Source of the DNA: Lolium rigidum
Taxonomy: Eukaryota; Streptophyta; Magnoliopsida; Poales; Poaceae
Assembly (NCBI RefSeq): GCF_022539505.1
Contig: NC_061510.1
Span: forward strand, 228,058,043-228,122,042
DNA: 64,000 nucleotides
Direction of reading: 5' to 3'
The translations under genes were made by a program, and so were the position numbers. Shown one piece after another: positions 21,371 through 34,030 of this stretch. The notes under the pieces are model-generated. The model was not told the origin of the DNA. It ran no database searches and saw only the letters and a list, made by a program, of their open reading frames with translations. Every line of letters starts with the position of its first letter. Position 1 is the stretch's first letter.

Positions 21371-24300
21371 CTACTGAAGAAACACGCCGAGGGCGAGAAC
21401 AGCGTCAACACGGATGCGATCTGCCTCAGCAACCTCAGCCTGGTCATCCTCGTCCTTACCCGTCACCAGCCTGATTGCTCGTGGTACGGATTTCGGCCGG
21501 ATCGGTCTTCGGATCGGTCGTGAGGCCTCTAGCTTCGTCTTGAGAACGGGCAACAAGGGCTTCCTTGTCTTGGATGAGCTGTTTGGTCACCCTTACCTTC
21601 TCTTCAAGATTCTCCAGCTCCTTGCGCAGGGTCTCGAGTTCAGCGCGAGTGGCAGAGGTGTCCGTCTTGGCGTCCAGAGCAGCCTTCTTCTCATTGAGCC
21701 GTCGACACTTTTCGGCAATGTCGGCTCTCGCCGGAAGTTGGGAGTGGCGAAGAGTAATCCTTTGGCGAGCCGTTTGCACCCTTGACTTGAAGGCCGACAA
21801 GGTAACGGCGGGCCGAGCTTCACTTGCGGTGGTCATAGGGAGATGAGGCCGGATATCCTCGAAGATGCCTTTGGCTTCCTCGGAATTTTCAATCGTAGTC
21901 TCGCTTGAGGCGGAAAGCAAGTCTTTGAGACGCTGGAGTGGACCACGGACCGTACTAGGGTTCGGCTCTCCACTTGCCTTGGAAGAAGCTGGTTCGATGG
22001 ATTCTGGGTCGAACGTAAGCAAGCTCGAGAGATCACAACCCTGATAGGGTAAATGAAGTGAGTTTAGCAGGCAATAGGGGAATTGATGGAGCCAAGGAGG
22101 GGAGACATACCTCTCCCAAGGAAGGAGGAACAGCCGACGCCGTAACAATCGGCTTCTCTGTGGACTCGGGTGGGTCAGCCACTTGGGCAGCCGCTATCAT
22201 CGAGGTAGCTAGATCCAGAGTAGCGGACGGCCTCGGTACCTCCTCAACATCTCCGCTAGAAGTTTCCGCGGCCTGCAAGAGGAAGTGATTAGCCGATCCA
22301 AATGATAACGGGACAGCGTGAAAGCGTGACCACGAAGATAATTACATTTGAGACCTCCTGGCTTGATGAAGAGGCTCGTGGGTTCTTACGAGCCCTTTTG
22401 ACACAGCGGTGCTTCGTGCGTAACCCCGATCTGGTCGGGGCCTGGGGAGCAGGGGGTTCAGTGATCGACCTTTTCTTGGAAGCCGGCGCTGGCGAAGCCG
22501 TCTGACTCTGGGTAGTGGACCTCTCGGAATCACCCGAGCTCGAGTCTCCCTGGCTGGTTTCTTCGGCCCCGCTAGAGGATCCTTCAGTGGAGGCCTGTAG
22601 GAAAGGATACAAGCGTGTTATAAACAAATTTTTTGAAAACGGACAAGCGCCTACAGGGTCTGAACCAACTTACACGCACGCTTTCCTGGGCCGGAGCTTT
22701 ACGCTTCAGGGTTTTCCTGGCCGCTACCTTCCTCACCGCCGTCCTCGCCTGAGTTGAGGCTCGGGGGCAACTGGCCCTGAAGATGCTCTGTTCCTGGGAG
22801 CCGATTTCGGTGAAATCGGCTGACTCTGCATTATGACTTTCTTCAGGGGTGGCGAGCTCGGCGTAAGAGAACCACCGGTGCCGGAGGAAGAAATACGAAA
22901 GGGGAACCGTCGGCTTGTGTGGGAGCCGGGCCATCTTGTTGCCGCTAGGAGAAAGAGTCGGGTCACGTACAATCACCATAAGGCAGCTTAGAAGAAATGC
23001 TTAAGTGACAAGCACTCGGTCCGCAGGGGGATCATACTCGGCGTCAAGCTCCTTCAAAGAGCGGTCCTAGGGCCCTCCCGAAGACGTGGGTCTTCCACAT
23101 AGACCACCAAGTTTCAAAACCGTCGGTGGTGAAGGAGAAACGGAGGTCGTGGGGAATTGGTATGGCCAAAGCGTCAAAGAAGGTATAGCACCTTTGGGCG
23201 GTGAGGATGTCAGGCAGCTCAGCTCTACTTGCTGTCAGGTGGTGTAGGAAGAAGTGTGGAGGCACCCGTCCGAGACCAAGTCTGTCGAGCCGCTACTACC
23301 GGGTTGATAACACTCATAGCCGGGCTTGATGATCCGGTTCGAGGTACTCATGCCAACAGGGAGGAAGCAAGGACGAATCATGAGGGAGTACAAGTGCTGT
23401 GTGTCAGCGTCATCGGCAAAGTCATCCAATCGGAAAGAGACGGGGTTTTCAAAATTTGCCGATTCGAGTGTAAGGGTGGAACAGGGGTTGTCCAAACCTT
23501 GGAAGAAAATCTTAAACCACCCCGTCGCTTCCTTGGGGATCAGCCTGCTGCCCGGGAGACCATACGGTGGCTTGGCCGTAGCTGGTGCATCGAATTTCCT
23601 TTCCACTTTCATCCGGAAAGGTGCGGGTGGTCAGCGATGGGAAGTCTGGGATTTGGCTTTGGAAGTATAGTTGGGCCCACAACTGAATGAACCACCAGGG
23701 GCCGCCAGTTTTAACTGTCTTGCGAGAGAACAGTTTGACAGACATCAGCTGAAGGGATCGATAAATTTCTCCAAGAAATAGTTTGCCTAGGCCAAGTTTG
23801 GTGCCTTTAGCAAGTTCATAGGCCAGGGAGAGGTAATTCTTGGTGGGAGCAAGTGATGGACCGCAGAATATGAAGTGCTCCAGCCAGAAATTCAGGAAGG
23901 CTGTGTGCTCCCTCTCTGTCACGGGGCCTTTGGTTTTCATATAGCGATTGAGATAGGCGCCCCGACTGGTACACTCTTTTTAGAGGAGAGAGTGAAAGGG
24001 ACTTTTGGCAGCTTGAAGGCGTATAGGGCCGGGGATGCAATGTCTAGCCCTGTGATCATGGCCACATCCAGCAGGGTCGGGGTCATAGGGCCATGACCAA
24101 ACATGAAGCAGTTCAGTGCATCAGACCAGAAGTAGCCGATGGTTTTCAGGATGTTCTCATTCTTCTCAAGAGGAGATAGCGATAATGACAGGGCATCGGC
24201 TATCCCTATGGTTTCCCAAGTGGCATAGTGGGATTTTGATACCCTATTGTACCATGCCACCCAACCTTCAGGAGGATTAGGCCAGGCTCGCGGCGGTCGG

Positions 24301-24575
24301 CCCAGAAGTCGATCTAGGTTCCGGCTCACAAAGGGGATTCCGTTAGCTTCGCACGAAATTAACAGGCAGGACTCTCAGAAGAACGAGGACCGAGGCACAT
24401 CGAATTTGCGAGAGAAGGATGTGGCAGAAGAATGTCTGAAACCTAAATTAGTAGCGGAGCGAGGCATTAATTCAGGTGTTTGCCATTAATCCCATGTCAA
24501 GCCAAACGACGAGAGGAGGTTGAGGATTACCTTCAGTCCGGAAGCCGTGGTATCGGTATTGGATGACTCCGCCAT
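21371..24575 (-). pseudogene. Opposite-strand plant-mobile-domain gene in element D region 1
   Basis: A multi-exon gene antisense to the retrotransposon. A 45-bp first exon (24575-24531, MAESSNTDTTASGLK) ends at a GTAATC donor. The main block around 24330-23500 has WVAWYNRVSKSHYATWETIG, YFWSDALNCFMFGHGPM and TPTLLDVAMITGLD, the hallmark pattern of the plant mobile domain (PMD), then NFWLEHFIFCG and LSLAYELAKGTKLGLGKL. Downstream exons encode low-complexity acidic and serine-rich sequence, and a C-terminal coiled coil (about 21800-21560, with TRAELETLRKELENLEEK). Frameshifts near 23940 and 23520 break the PMD. The role of these genes in retrotransposons is not established. Confidence 0.7.
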
Positions 24576-25191
24576 GGCGTTGAAGGAGTTGGGGGCGGCG
24601 CAGTCACGATCTGTGTAGGTGGTTGTGGATTGGAACTGCTCAGGCGGCGATTTGGGGATCTGACTTTGCCTTTTCAGGTGGAGGTCGCGGGTTACCGTTT
24701 GGAAGGGTGACTAGGTCGACGTTGCCAGTGTTTTTATGATAGAGACCGATGCGATGCCATCGGTTCTTTTTTGAAGGTTGTGTGACTTTGACTATCGGCA
24801 AAACCATTGACTGGAAACGCTCCTTCATTCACAAAGGAGGGTTTTTGAAGAGCCGATTGCTCAAGAAGAGCCGGTTGCTCACATAACTACTGATGCTGTG
24901 TCACTAATCCTCGCTGCTTTCGTCGTTGACACGGAAGCGCTTCGCCGGCGGGTATCCAGTGGAGGAGGAGGAGTCATTTGGCACAGCTTAATAAGGAGAA
25001 GCCTAATGAGGGATTTAAAACCATTGCGGTGTCCAAGGAAATGGTGCTAGATTATCAAGTTTTGCAAAAAAGGCAAGGAGCAAGGCGTCATGATGAAGAA
25101 TGCTGCAACAGTTCTACTCTGCCACGACATGACCCTTCGAGAAAAAGCAGGATGGTTTTGCAATTATCATTATCAAAACCAGGGGGGCATG

Positions 25192-26367
25192 TGTTATCAC
25201 CCGATTTTGGCCAAATCAGGAGGTGGGCCGTAAGTGGAGATGGGCTTTGAAAGACTACATATGGAGCATCTATGAAGCGGCCTTGCACGGAGAATTTGGG
25301 CTAGGTTGCCCGTGTATCTTTAATTATAGTAGATTGTATCTAGATTAAAAGTTAGAGTTTATCTCGTGCACGGTTTAGTGCACGCCCACATTAGAAAGTC
25401 CGCCTGGACTATAAATATGTACCTAGGGTTTATGGAATAAACAACAACCAACGTTCAACCACAAACAAATCTCGGCGCATCGCCAACTCCTTCGTCTCGA
25501 GGGTTTCTACCGGTAGCATCATGCTGCCTAGATCGCATCTTGCGATCTAGGCAGCACAAGCCTGCCTACGTTGTTCATGCGTTGCTCGTGCCGAAGCCTT
25601 TTTGATGGCGAGCAACGTAGTTATCTTAGACATGTTAGGGTTAGCATTGTTCTTCATGCTGCATGCTTTCGTAGTGCAACCCTTGCATGTCTAGCCGCCC
25701 TTACGCCTATCTTAGGCGTAGGGGCGGCACCCCGCTTGATCATAGTTTAGTAGATCTGATCCGTTACGATTGCATCCTTGTTCTACAAGGATTAGTTTAA
25801 TATCTCGCAATAGTTAGGCCTTACAAGGGGTCGGAGGATCCAGCCGGCGTGTAGGGTGGCGTTTGCTAGTCCTAGAACGGATGTTCCGGGGATCAACCTC
25901 GTGTTGGTTTTTAGGCCCTGTCTAGGATCGGCTTACGGTCACCGTGCGCGAGCGCGAGGCCCGATCGTGAGTAGGATGATCCGATTATGCGGTGAAAACC
26001 CCGCATCGTCGTAGATCTAATCAGCTTTACCTTGATCAAGCAGTGACCACCATATATTCGGACACCCCGTCCGAATCATGGGTGGATCGGCTCTTTGAGC
26101 CGATTCACAGGATAACCTCGAGAGCCGATCGAGGCTCGTATTTAACGTTTACGTGTGTGCCCCGCAGGAAACTAAGCGAGGCATCATCCACACCTTCCCG
26201 ACCAGGTATAGGTCAGGTGGCACGCCCTTGTGATAAACATCGGTGCGTGCGACCAGGAGGCTTTGCGGGCCGTCGCTCGGAGGGACTAGGGCCAGCCGCA
26301 GCCCTAGTTGTTCCCGGCTCTACGGTGTTGCCCGTCTCCGCCCGCCGAGTGGGTTTCGACGTCAACA
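25192..26367 (+). repeat. Element D LTR-2 (middle LTR, 1176 bp)
   Basis: Preceded by a polypurine-like AAAACCAGGGGGGCATG and followed by another copy of the gag leader. It therefore acts both as 3' LTR of region 1 and as 5' LTR of region 2. Confidence 0.88.
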
Positions 26368-29300
26368 CATCTCCGGCACTCCACCAAGGACGACTTCGAC
26401 ATCAACGATATCGCCATCTACATCCGAGATGGCGGAAAGCACTCCGTCAAGTACGAGGATCTGCCCGATGAGTTAAAGAAGAAAACGACGAAATCAAGGT
26501 TCTGAATAACTGCATCTGCTTCTTCAATGTGAACCGTCTCGTGTGGTCAACCATGTGACGCTTTGTTCAAGATCAACATGGTAGAACTTAAAATTCGCCC
26601 CTGTAAGGGTAACGATGAGGGCAGCTGCTCTCATAGCAAGAATGAAGAAGGAGCCCACCCACGCAACGGCTCCGACACCGCCACCAAAGTCCGAGTGATG
26701 ATCATGATGGAGGCCACTGAAGCATCTGACCGTGTTTATCCGCGCCACCCGTCTCCCAAAGATTTGGCGGCCGACTCACAGTGGACGGGAAGTCAGGGGT
26801 ATGGATTCACATCAAATGGCTGAGCTGGAGGAAGTCGACATCGTCATGGGGACAAGCCACGACCAACTTTATCACAGAGTTGGATCCATTACCAGAGCGA
26901 TGATTGCTCATTGGAGTGAGGCTCCAGATTGCTTCAGATGGGACTAGTGCTGTAGATGCCTGGTTGCCATGTATACTACTGGTGATTGCCCTCTAAGAAA
27001 GAGATGCTGCCGGCCTGCTGAATCTAGCAATGCTGGGGATGAGGAGCCGGTGATTCTGAGAGGGCTGAAGAAATCGAGAAGATGCTGGCTCGCCGGTTCA
27101 TCAGCCATGCAGGGAGGCTGAGCGGATCTCCGCATCGCGGCTCAGAGAGAAGAGATGGCTCATATGTGCCATCGATTTCAGAGATCTCAACAGAGCCACT
27201 CTCTAAGGACGCACATCCGATGCCCAGGAGTGTGAGACACTGACAATGCAACTCTGTCAGCTACAAGGTGTTGAGCTTCATGGATGGCAACGCCTCATTA
27301 CAATCAAATTTTCATGGCTCCTAAGAGAAGAATAATAAGACCGCATTCAGTACTGGGGATGTAGGTTTGTTTGAATATGAATGGACTTTCTGATTTAGTT
27401 GAGCGTTGGCGCAACGTACTAACGAGCATGAACTATATATTTCACATTGATCAAGTTGGTAGAAATAACACTGACATACTGAATAAGTCCCATGCCTCAC
27501 ATATGGACACTTTGGATGATTTACTATGCCATTCAGACCGGACTCGGAAGTTCGGACTCGAGAATGAACTAAGAAGTGCCTTCGGTGTGACGGGGCCGGT
27601 CGGCTCAGGCTCGGTCTGCGGAACGGTGGAATCAAATCGGCTCCGAAGGAGTCAAGAGGCGGTGCGCACCATGCGCCCGCCCACCACGAAGAAAGAGCTC
27701 CGTCTGATTGGCAAGATCAATTTGTCCGACGATTCATCTCCAACTGGCCGGGACGCAATCTGAGCCACAGGCGTTGGTAAAGACCAAATCATCAACACCT
27801 CTCACTGGGGGTATGAAACGAGCAGCAAGCGTTCGACGAAATTAAAAGGCATCTGACGACGCCGCCCGTGCTAGTTCCGCCCCTGTAGATAGTCGTCTCT
27901 TACATCTACCTACGCAGCTGACACGGGCCCACGCCTGGTGGTGGTGCACCCACGAGGGCGTCGAGAGAGTCGTTTTCACTCCTCAGCTTGCAAGGGATGT
28001 TAGACGCGGAGACAAGCCATCCCGAGGTCGGCAGGGCCGGGGCCTCCGCGAGTTCTACCCGCACTGCTGCATCACATCCTTCCGACTCAGATCTTCGTCA
28101 TATGCAAGTCGGATGTCGTCAAGCACATGCCGTCGGCCCTCGTGTTGAAAGGCCGACTGGGTAAGTGGATGGTTTGTTGTCGAATTGATTTCTGCACCAG
28201 CTCACAAAGCAAATGAAAGGGCAAGCGTTGGCCGATCTCATAGCTGAGCGAATCAGTACCAATATAGCAACACTATCCATACGCATGGGCTATGTTCTTC
28301 GATGGATCGGCCTCGCGACGAGGGTTGTGGCACGGTATCCTGCTCGTGTCGCCGGGGCAGCAGTACTCTTTCTCCATCGTGTTATCTACCCCTTGCACTA
28401 ACAATGTGCGTGAGTACGAGGCGCATTTGCAGGATGGAGTTGCTATCGGGAAGTCATGCAAGCGTAGAAGCTGGAGACTCTAAGTTATGATTAATCCAGT
28501 CAATGAGAACATGGCAGCAAAGTGAATCGCTTCTTCCATATTGAGTTGAATGTCATGAGTTGATGACACAGCTTCTAGACATCAACTTTAATTGGGTCCC
28601 AAGAGCCTAAACACTGCCAAATCAATCTCGCGCAAATGATGCCAAAGTTATATAGATACCCCCGACGGGTCGAGGTCCAGATACAATTCCTAGAGCAGAT
28701 ATTGTGGAGACTAAATCTTCCACTACTTAAAAGATTCCCGCCTGTAGCACCCAAACTAGATAAGACATGTGTGCTGCTGAAGTATGTCCTCATAGGAGAC
28801 GATATGTCAGACAGGACGCTGGAAGGGTTACTACCAAGTGCCTGGGACCAATCCGAGTCTAATCGGCTCTTACATGAGGTGCACCTAAGGTGTTCGTGGA
28901 ACTCATCAATCGGCTCATAAGATGAAGGCTAATCAGCGCCAGGGTTTTATTGGCCCACCATGTCGAGGACCGTCTACTTCTACAAGTGCTTACATGCCGC
29001 ATGTTCTAGAAGATCTCGGGGATGGTACCACAGCATCAAAATGGCAACCTTACTACCAAGCCCAAGTCGTCTGAAAGGGTGGGGCATGGATTAAGGACGG
29101 CAAAATCCATCCGGCCTGAAAGTAAAAACATGAATGGATTTTGGCCATCACAGATACTTCACCAAGTGGGTGGAAGTCATCTCCAGAAGAAGGTGAAATC
29201 AGAAGATGTGATTAAGCTTGTGAAAAGAACAGTGGATTCATAGGTTCGGATTCCTGAACTATCACGACCGATGGAGGTTCGGTCTTTGTTTCTAAAGAAT

Positions 29301-30160
29301 TCAGGTAAATTTGTGACATGGGGATTAAGCTGATCCGATCATCTCCGTACTATGCTCAGTGCCATTGTATGTGTTGAGGCGTCCAATCGAGCTTAATCAA
29401 ACTGATCAAGAGAAAGATTGACGAGATCAGGGATTGGCATGAGAAGCTATCGAAGCATTGTGGGCCTACCGCATGTCGCGGCCATGGAGCTATAAAAACT
29501 TCGCCATACCAGCTTGTCTATAGGGACGTGAAGCCGTATTACCTTGGGAAATTACGGCTGGATCGGGCCAAGACGTGTCACGTTTCGGGCATCGATCCGA
29601 CAACATGACAGAATACGCAGTCTTGATGAGTGACACTATTGAGGACGAACGTAATCCCAGGGCTTTGGTCATTGGAGAAGATTAAGGAGAACAAAGCCAG
29701 TGGTAGCGTCGTGCCTACAATAAAAAGGTTAGACCAAAGGAGTTTCCAAGTTGGTCGGTCTGGTATGGGAAGCCGTGTTAAGCCGCTAGGGAACCAGGGA
29801 CAAGGGCATGGCGGCAAGTGGGTCTTCCTACTTGGCACGGACTGCGTACAAGGTCGGCCTGTGCCTTGGGGCGGTGATGCGCACATGCATAGAAGAGTTA
29901 GACGGCGTAAGTTCCCGCAGGCCGCTCAATGGTCAACAACAACTCTACAGAAGTATTTCCCAAGCATGTGGGATGATGGGCAGTAGCAGGTTGGAGGCCG
30001 ATTTTAAATCGGCCGCAAAAAAAAAAAATCATCACAAACTCGATATGACCGTACACCCACTCCAAAGCATACAAAACATACTTTTGAAAAGCCGATGCAC
30101 AGTACATCGACTTCAGAACATAAAAGCCGATGCATGGCCATCGACTCAAGAGGTGTAAGC
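26368..30160 (+). pseudogene. Element D region 2: decayed Tat-like gag-pol
   Basis: Starts with the same gag leader as region 1 (KYEDLPDELKKK near 26450), then the gag/pre-RT fusion. RT remnants lie at about 27140-27310 (CAIDFRDLN, then SFMDGNA). An RT/RNase H junction lies at about 27815 (AFDEIKRHLTTPPVLVP). An RNase H with MFFDGSASRRG, FSIVLSTPCTNN and HASVEAGDS spans about 28285-28490. Integrase lies at about 29140-29570 (YFTKWVEVI, then KLIKRKIDEIRDWHEKL). Dozens of small indels and stops shift the frame every 50 to 150 bases, so no domain is continuous. It represents the formerly autonomous partner of region 1. Confidence 0.7.
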
Positions 30161-30216
30161 GTAGATCCACGAAGATCAAAGCCAATCAAGGCTGCTAGGA
30201 GGCTGGCTCAAGAAGC

Positions 30217-31339
30217 TCAGTGGCAGCTCGCCCCCAAAGGTCCTTCGTTTTGAGAAGCCAATTTCGCTGGAGCTCGGCTCGCGCCAGTGTCACAATCCTC
30301 GTGAGAGGTGGATAATCCTTGCAGAATAGAGCCACTGCTGAATTGGAAGAGGAAGCCATGCATAATTGATAGGTTTTGGGCCAGTTTGTTGCTGCAAAAG
30401 GAAACGGTATCGCAAGGGAAGTTGTAGGCGATCAAGATTTTCAGTAGAATAGATCCCGAAGTTCTCTCGGAAGACAATCGATTCCTGGATGGCCGTGCCG
30501 AGGAACTAACATCAAGCTCGTAGGAGATCGGAGTTGACTGTCTCTCTCTCTCGCTCTCGGAATAGGAGGCCGATGCGCTAAGCATCGGCTCATTGATCAT
30601 CGATCGGCTAACGGTCAAGAAGCCAGGATGGGGAAAGTCGTCAGATTCGGCGGACAAGGAATCGGCAAAGTCAAATTGAGGAGAATTCTTCATTGATAGC
30701 CAGATTTCTTTACACAAAGAGCCGAGGGTGGCATTCCCTAAAAGGAAGTGCTTAGGGGATGCGAGGCCCATACTACTACGGTCCTAACCTAGGGATCCTG
30801 ATTCGGTAAGGCCGTCACCGCCTGCCGTCGCCGCCATCATCGGCGGCGGCTAGCGCTCGGAGCTCTCGTCGCCGCTGATGAAGCCATCGGTGGCGTCTTC
30901 ATCCTCCTCGGCCGTTACCATCTCACTCAAGCTTCTCCTAAGTCTCGAAGGCGCTTGGCCGGGGGGTACTCCGGTGCCTGGAAGCCTCTTTCTTCGGTTC
31001 TTCTCCTTCTCCTTCCTCTTCGGCCGGAGGAGCAGGCCCATCTCCCATGAGAGGAGGTCGTCCGCGCACGCCGCTTTTCTTCCAGACCCTCCCCGTCAAC
31101 GAGAACCGGAGGTCTTCCTCCCCTAATGGTGCTAGGTTCGTCTTAGCTTCCGACTCGGGTAGAGAAATCCTCATTCTTCGCGTCTCCACTCGGGCGGCTG
31201 TGGGCATCGTGGATGGCCATTGATGGTCTGACCTCTCGGCTCCCGATTCGCTAGAGGAGGAGGATTGAGTGGAGGAAGATAGGCAGACATGGCAGTGGAG
31301 GAGGAGGGTTTTCCTGACGGGCGACCTGGTTTGGAGCAA
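30217..31339 (-). pseudogene. Opposite-strand ORF remnants in element D region 2
   Basis: Minus-strand frames at 31339-30938 and 30771-30217 encode Ser-, Pro- and Glu-rich sequence (SSSTQSSSSSESGAERSD and EEEGEGEEPKKEASRH). They sit between integrase and the 3' LTR, the position of the PMD gene in region 1. They are probably the low-complexity part of a similar accessory gene, but no PMD core is seen. Function unknown. Confidence 0.35.
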
Positions 31340-31710
31340 AAAGGGGGCAGAGAGGTGGACTGCTCAGCGGTGATTAAGTAACAAAAGATGTAAGTGGAGA
31401 TTTAATGCTCTGACAAGCCTCAAGGATGTGGTGCCGCAGTTGTCGAATCATGCAGAAGTTGTGAAGGCAAGGCGTCATGATGAAGAATACCGCAAATCAC
31501 TCCGACTCGCCACGACATGTCCCTTCGAGAAAAGGCATGGCTTTGCAATTATCATCATCAAAACTGTAGGCATGTGTTACCCGATTTTGGCTAAATCAGA
31601 GCAATAAGTGAAGATGGGCTTGAAAAGACTACACGTGGAGCACTCTTTGAAGCGGCACAGTGCTAGGAAGTTTGGGCTAGTTAGCCCGTGTATCTTAAAT
31701 ATAGTAGATT

Positions 31711-31810
31711 NNNNNNNNNNNNNNNNNNNNNNNNNNNNNNNNNNNNNNNNNNNNNNNNNNNNNNNNNNNNNNNNNNNNNNNNNNNNNNNNNNNNNNNNNN
31801 NNNNNNNNNN
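31711..31810. other. Assembly gap (100 N)
   Basis: Exactly 100 unknown bases, the usual convention for a gap of undetermined length. Sequence continuity across this point is not established. Confidence 0.97.
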
Positions 31811-32299
31811 AGAATATGAGAGCAGTAGTAATGAAGTAACACATCAAGAAGAATAGTAATATGAGGATAATGGCAACAAAATAGTTGATACTACTTCCAA
31901 TGATGTAGAATGCTATATGATAGATAAAGATGTGACCTGGGTTCCCAAATATCTACACTAGTGGTAACTCTCCAATAACAAGTAAGTTAAAAGAAATAAA
32001 TTACAATAAATTGATAGGATTGAAATAGCATTAAGACAGTAACATCAAGATTATTGGGACCTATGTAGTATGTTTTCCTATATATAGTCATACGTATCAA
32101 GAAATGAGAAATTTTTATTAACATCTTTTGTCCTAACAAATTGCAAGTGCCTGGCCTTCTAGGAATTCATCGGAAATTAAGGTACTCCTTTAATTAGAGC
32201 ACCAAGCAAGATTAACACTCCGTGAAAACATGTGATCCTCATATTGCTTCCTCTCCTGCTTGTCCCACTCTTCGCCATTTTGGGGCCTTTGGTCCTGCC
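31811..32299. other. Unidentified AT-rich fragment after the gap
   Basis: This 489-bp stretch has no counterpart in LTR-1 or LTR-2 and is much more AT-rich than its surroundings. A short translation (NKIVDTTSNDVECYMIDKD) looks coding-derived but I do not recognise it. It may be a nested insertion whose other end is in the gap, or a misjoin. Confidence 0.5.
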
Positions 32300-32597
32300 G
32301 ATCATGGGTGGATCGGCTCTTTGAGCCGATTCACAGGATAACTCGAGAGCCGATCGAGGCTCGTATTTAACGTTTACGTGTGTGCCCCGCAGGAAACTAA
32401 GCGAGGCATCATCCACACCTTCCCGACCAGGTATAGGTCAGGTGGCACGCCCTTGTGATAAACATCGGTGCGTGCGACCAGGAGGCTTTGCGGGCCGTCG
32501 CTCGGAGGGACTAGGGCCAGCCGCAGCCCTAGTTGTTCCCGGCTCTACGGTGTTGCCTGTCTCTGCCTCGCCGGTGGGTTTCGACGTCAACGGTAGT

Positions 32598-34030
32598 GCG
32601 GCGCAACACCGGGGATTCCGGCGCCAACGTGGAACCCGCACAACACAACCAAAGTACTTTGCCCCAACGAAACAGCTGAGGTTGTCAATCTCACCGGCTT
32701 GTTGTAACAAAGGATTAGATGTATAGTGTGGATGATGATTGTTTGCAGAAAACAGTAGAACAAGTATTGCAGTATATTGTATTCAATGTAAAAGAATGGA
32801 CCGGGGTCCACAGTTCACTAGAGGTGTCTCTCCCATAAGATAAATAGCATGTTGGGTGAACAAATTACAGTCGGGCAATTGACAAATAAAGAGAGCATAA
32901 CAATGCACATACATGATATGATAAGTATTGTGAGATTTAGTTGGGCATTACGACAAAGTACATAGACCGCTATCCAGCATGCATCTATGCCTAAAAAGTC
33001 CACCTTCAGGTTATCATCCGAACCCCTTCCAGCATTAAGTTGCAAACAACAGACAATTGCATTAAGTATGGTGCGTAATGTAATCAATAACTACATCCTC
33101 GGACATATCATCAATGTGTTATCCCTAGTGGCAACAACACATCCACAACCTTAGAATTGTCCCAGATTTAATGGAGGCATGAACCCATTATCGAGCATAA
33201 ATACTCCCTCTTGGAGTTAAGAGTAAAAACTTGGCCAGAGCCTCTACTAATAACGGAGAGCATGCAAGATCATAAACAACACATAGGTAATAGATTGATA
33301 ATCAACATAACATAGTATTCTCTATCCATCGGATCCCGACAAACACAACATATAGCATTACGGATAGATGATCTTGATCATGTTAGGCAGCTCACAAGAT
33401 CCGACAATGAAGCACATGAGGAGAAGACGACCATCTAGCTACTGCTATGGACCCATAGTCCAGGGGTGAACTACTCACTCATCACTCCGGAGGCGATCAT
33501 GGCGGTGAAGAGTCCTCCGGGAGATGATTCCCCTCTCCGGCAGGGTGCCGGAGGCGATCTCCTGAATCCCCCGATGGGATTGGCGGCGGCGGCGTCTCTG
33601 GAAGGTTTTCCGTATCGTGGCTCTCGGTACTGGGGGTTTCGCGACGAAGGCTATAAGTAGGCGGAAGGGCAACGCGGGGGGCCACACGAGGGCCCCACAC
33701 ACCAGGGCCGCGCGGCCAAGGCCCGGGTCGCGCCGCCCTGTTGTGGCGGCGCCTCGTGGCCCCACTTCCTTTCCCCTTCGGTCTTCTGGAAGCTTCGTGC
33801 AAAAATAGGACCCTGGGCGTTGATTTCGTCCAATTCCGAGAATATTTCCTTACTAGGATTTTCCGAAACCAAAAACAGTGGAAAACAACGAATCGGCTCT
33901 TCGGCATCTCGTTAATAGGTTAGTGCCGGAAAATGCATAAATATGACATAAAGTATGCATAAAACATGTAGATATCATCAATAATGTGGCATGGAACATA
34001 AGAAATTATCGATACATCGGAGACGTATCA
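32598..34030 (-). repeat. Copy B LTR1, inner part
   Basis: Resumes with GCGGCGCAACACC after the element D target duplication and runs to GAGACGTATCA at 34030. Together with 18985-19220 it makes an LTR of about 1.67 kb. Confidence 0.88.

Larger units (their letters stand above)
19221..32592 (+). mobile_element. Element D: Tat-like Gypsy composite with three LTRs
   Basis: Outer target duplication GTAGT (19216-19220 and 32593-32597) inside copy B LTR1. The order is LTR-1 (19221-20392), internal region 1, LTR-2 (25192-26367), internal region 2, LTR-3 (31575-32592). All LTRs start TGTTA(T)CACCCGATTTTGG or its variant and end GACGTCAAC(A/G). Region 1 has a short gag and an opposite-strand plant-mobile-domain gene but no RT or integrase. 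Region 2 retains decayed RT, RNase H and integrase. Both regions start with the same gag leader and each ends with similar sequence before the next LTR. LTR-3 contains an assembly gap and a foreign segment. Confidence 0.85.
31575..32592 (+). repeat. Element D LTR-3, disrupted by an assembly gap and foreign sequence
   Basis: The first ~136 bp (TGTTACCCGATTTTGG onward) and the last ~293 bp (from about 32300) match LTR-2. The middle ~740 bp is absent and replaced by 100 N plus 489 bp of unrelated DNA. The terminal base is G instead of A (CAACG), followed by the GTAGT duplication. Confidence 0.75.
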
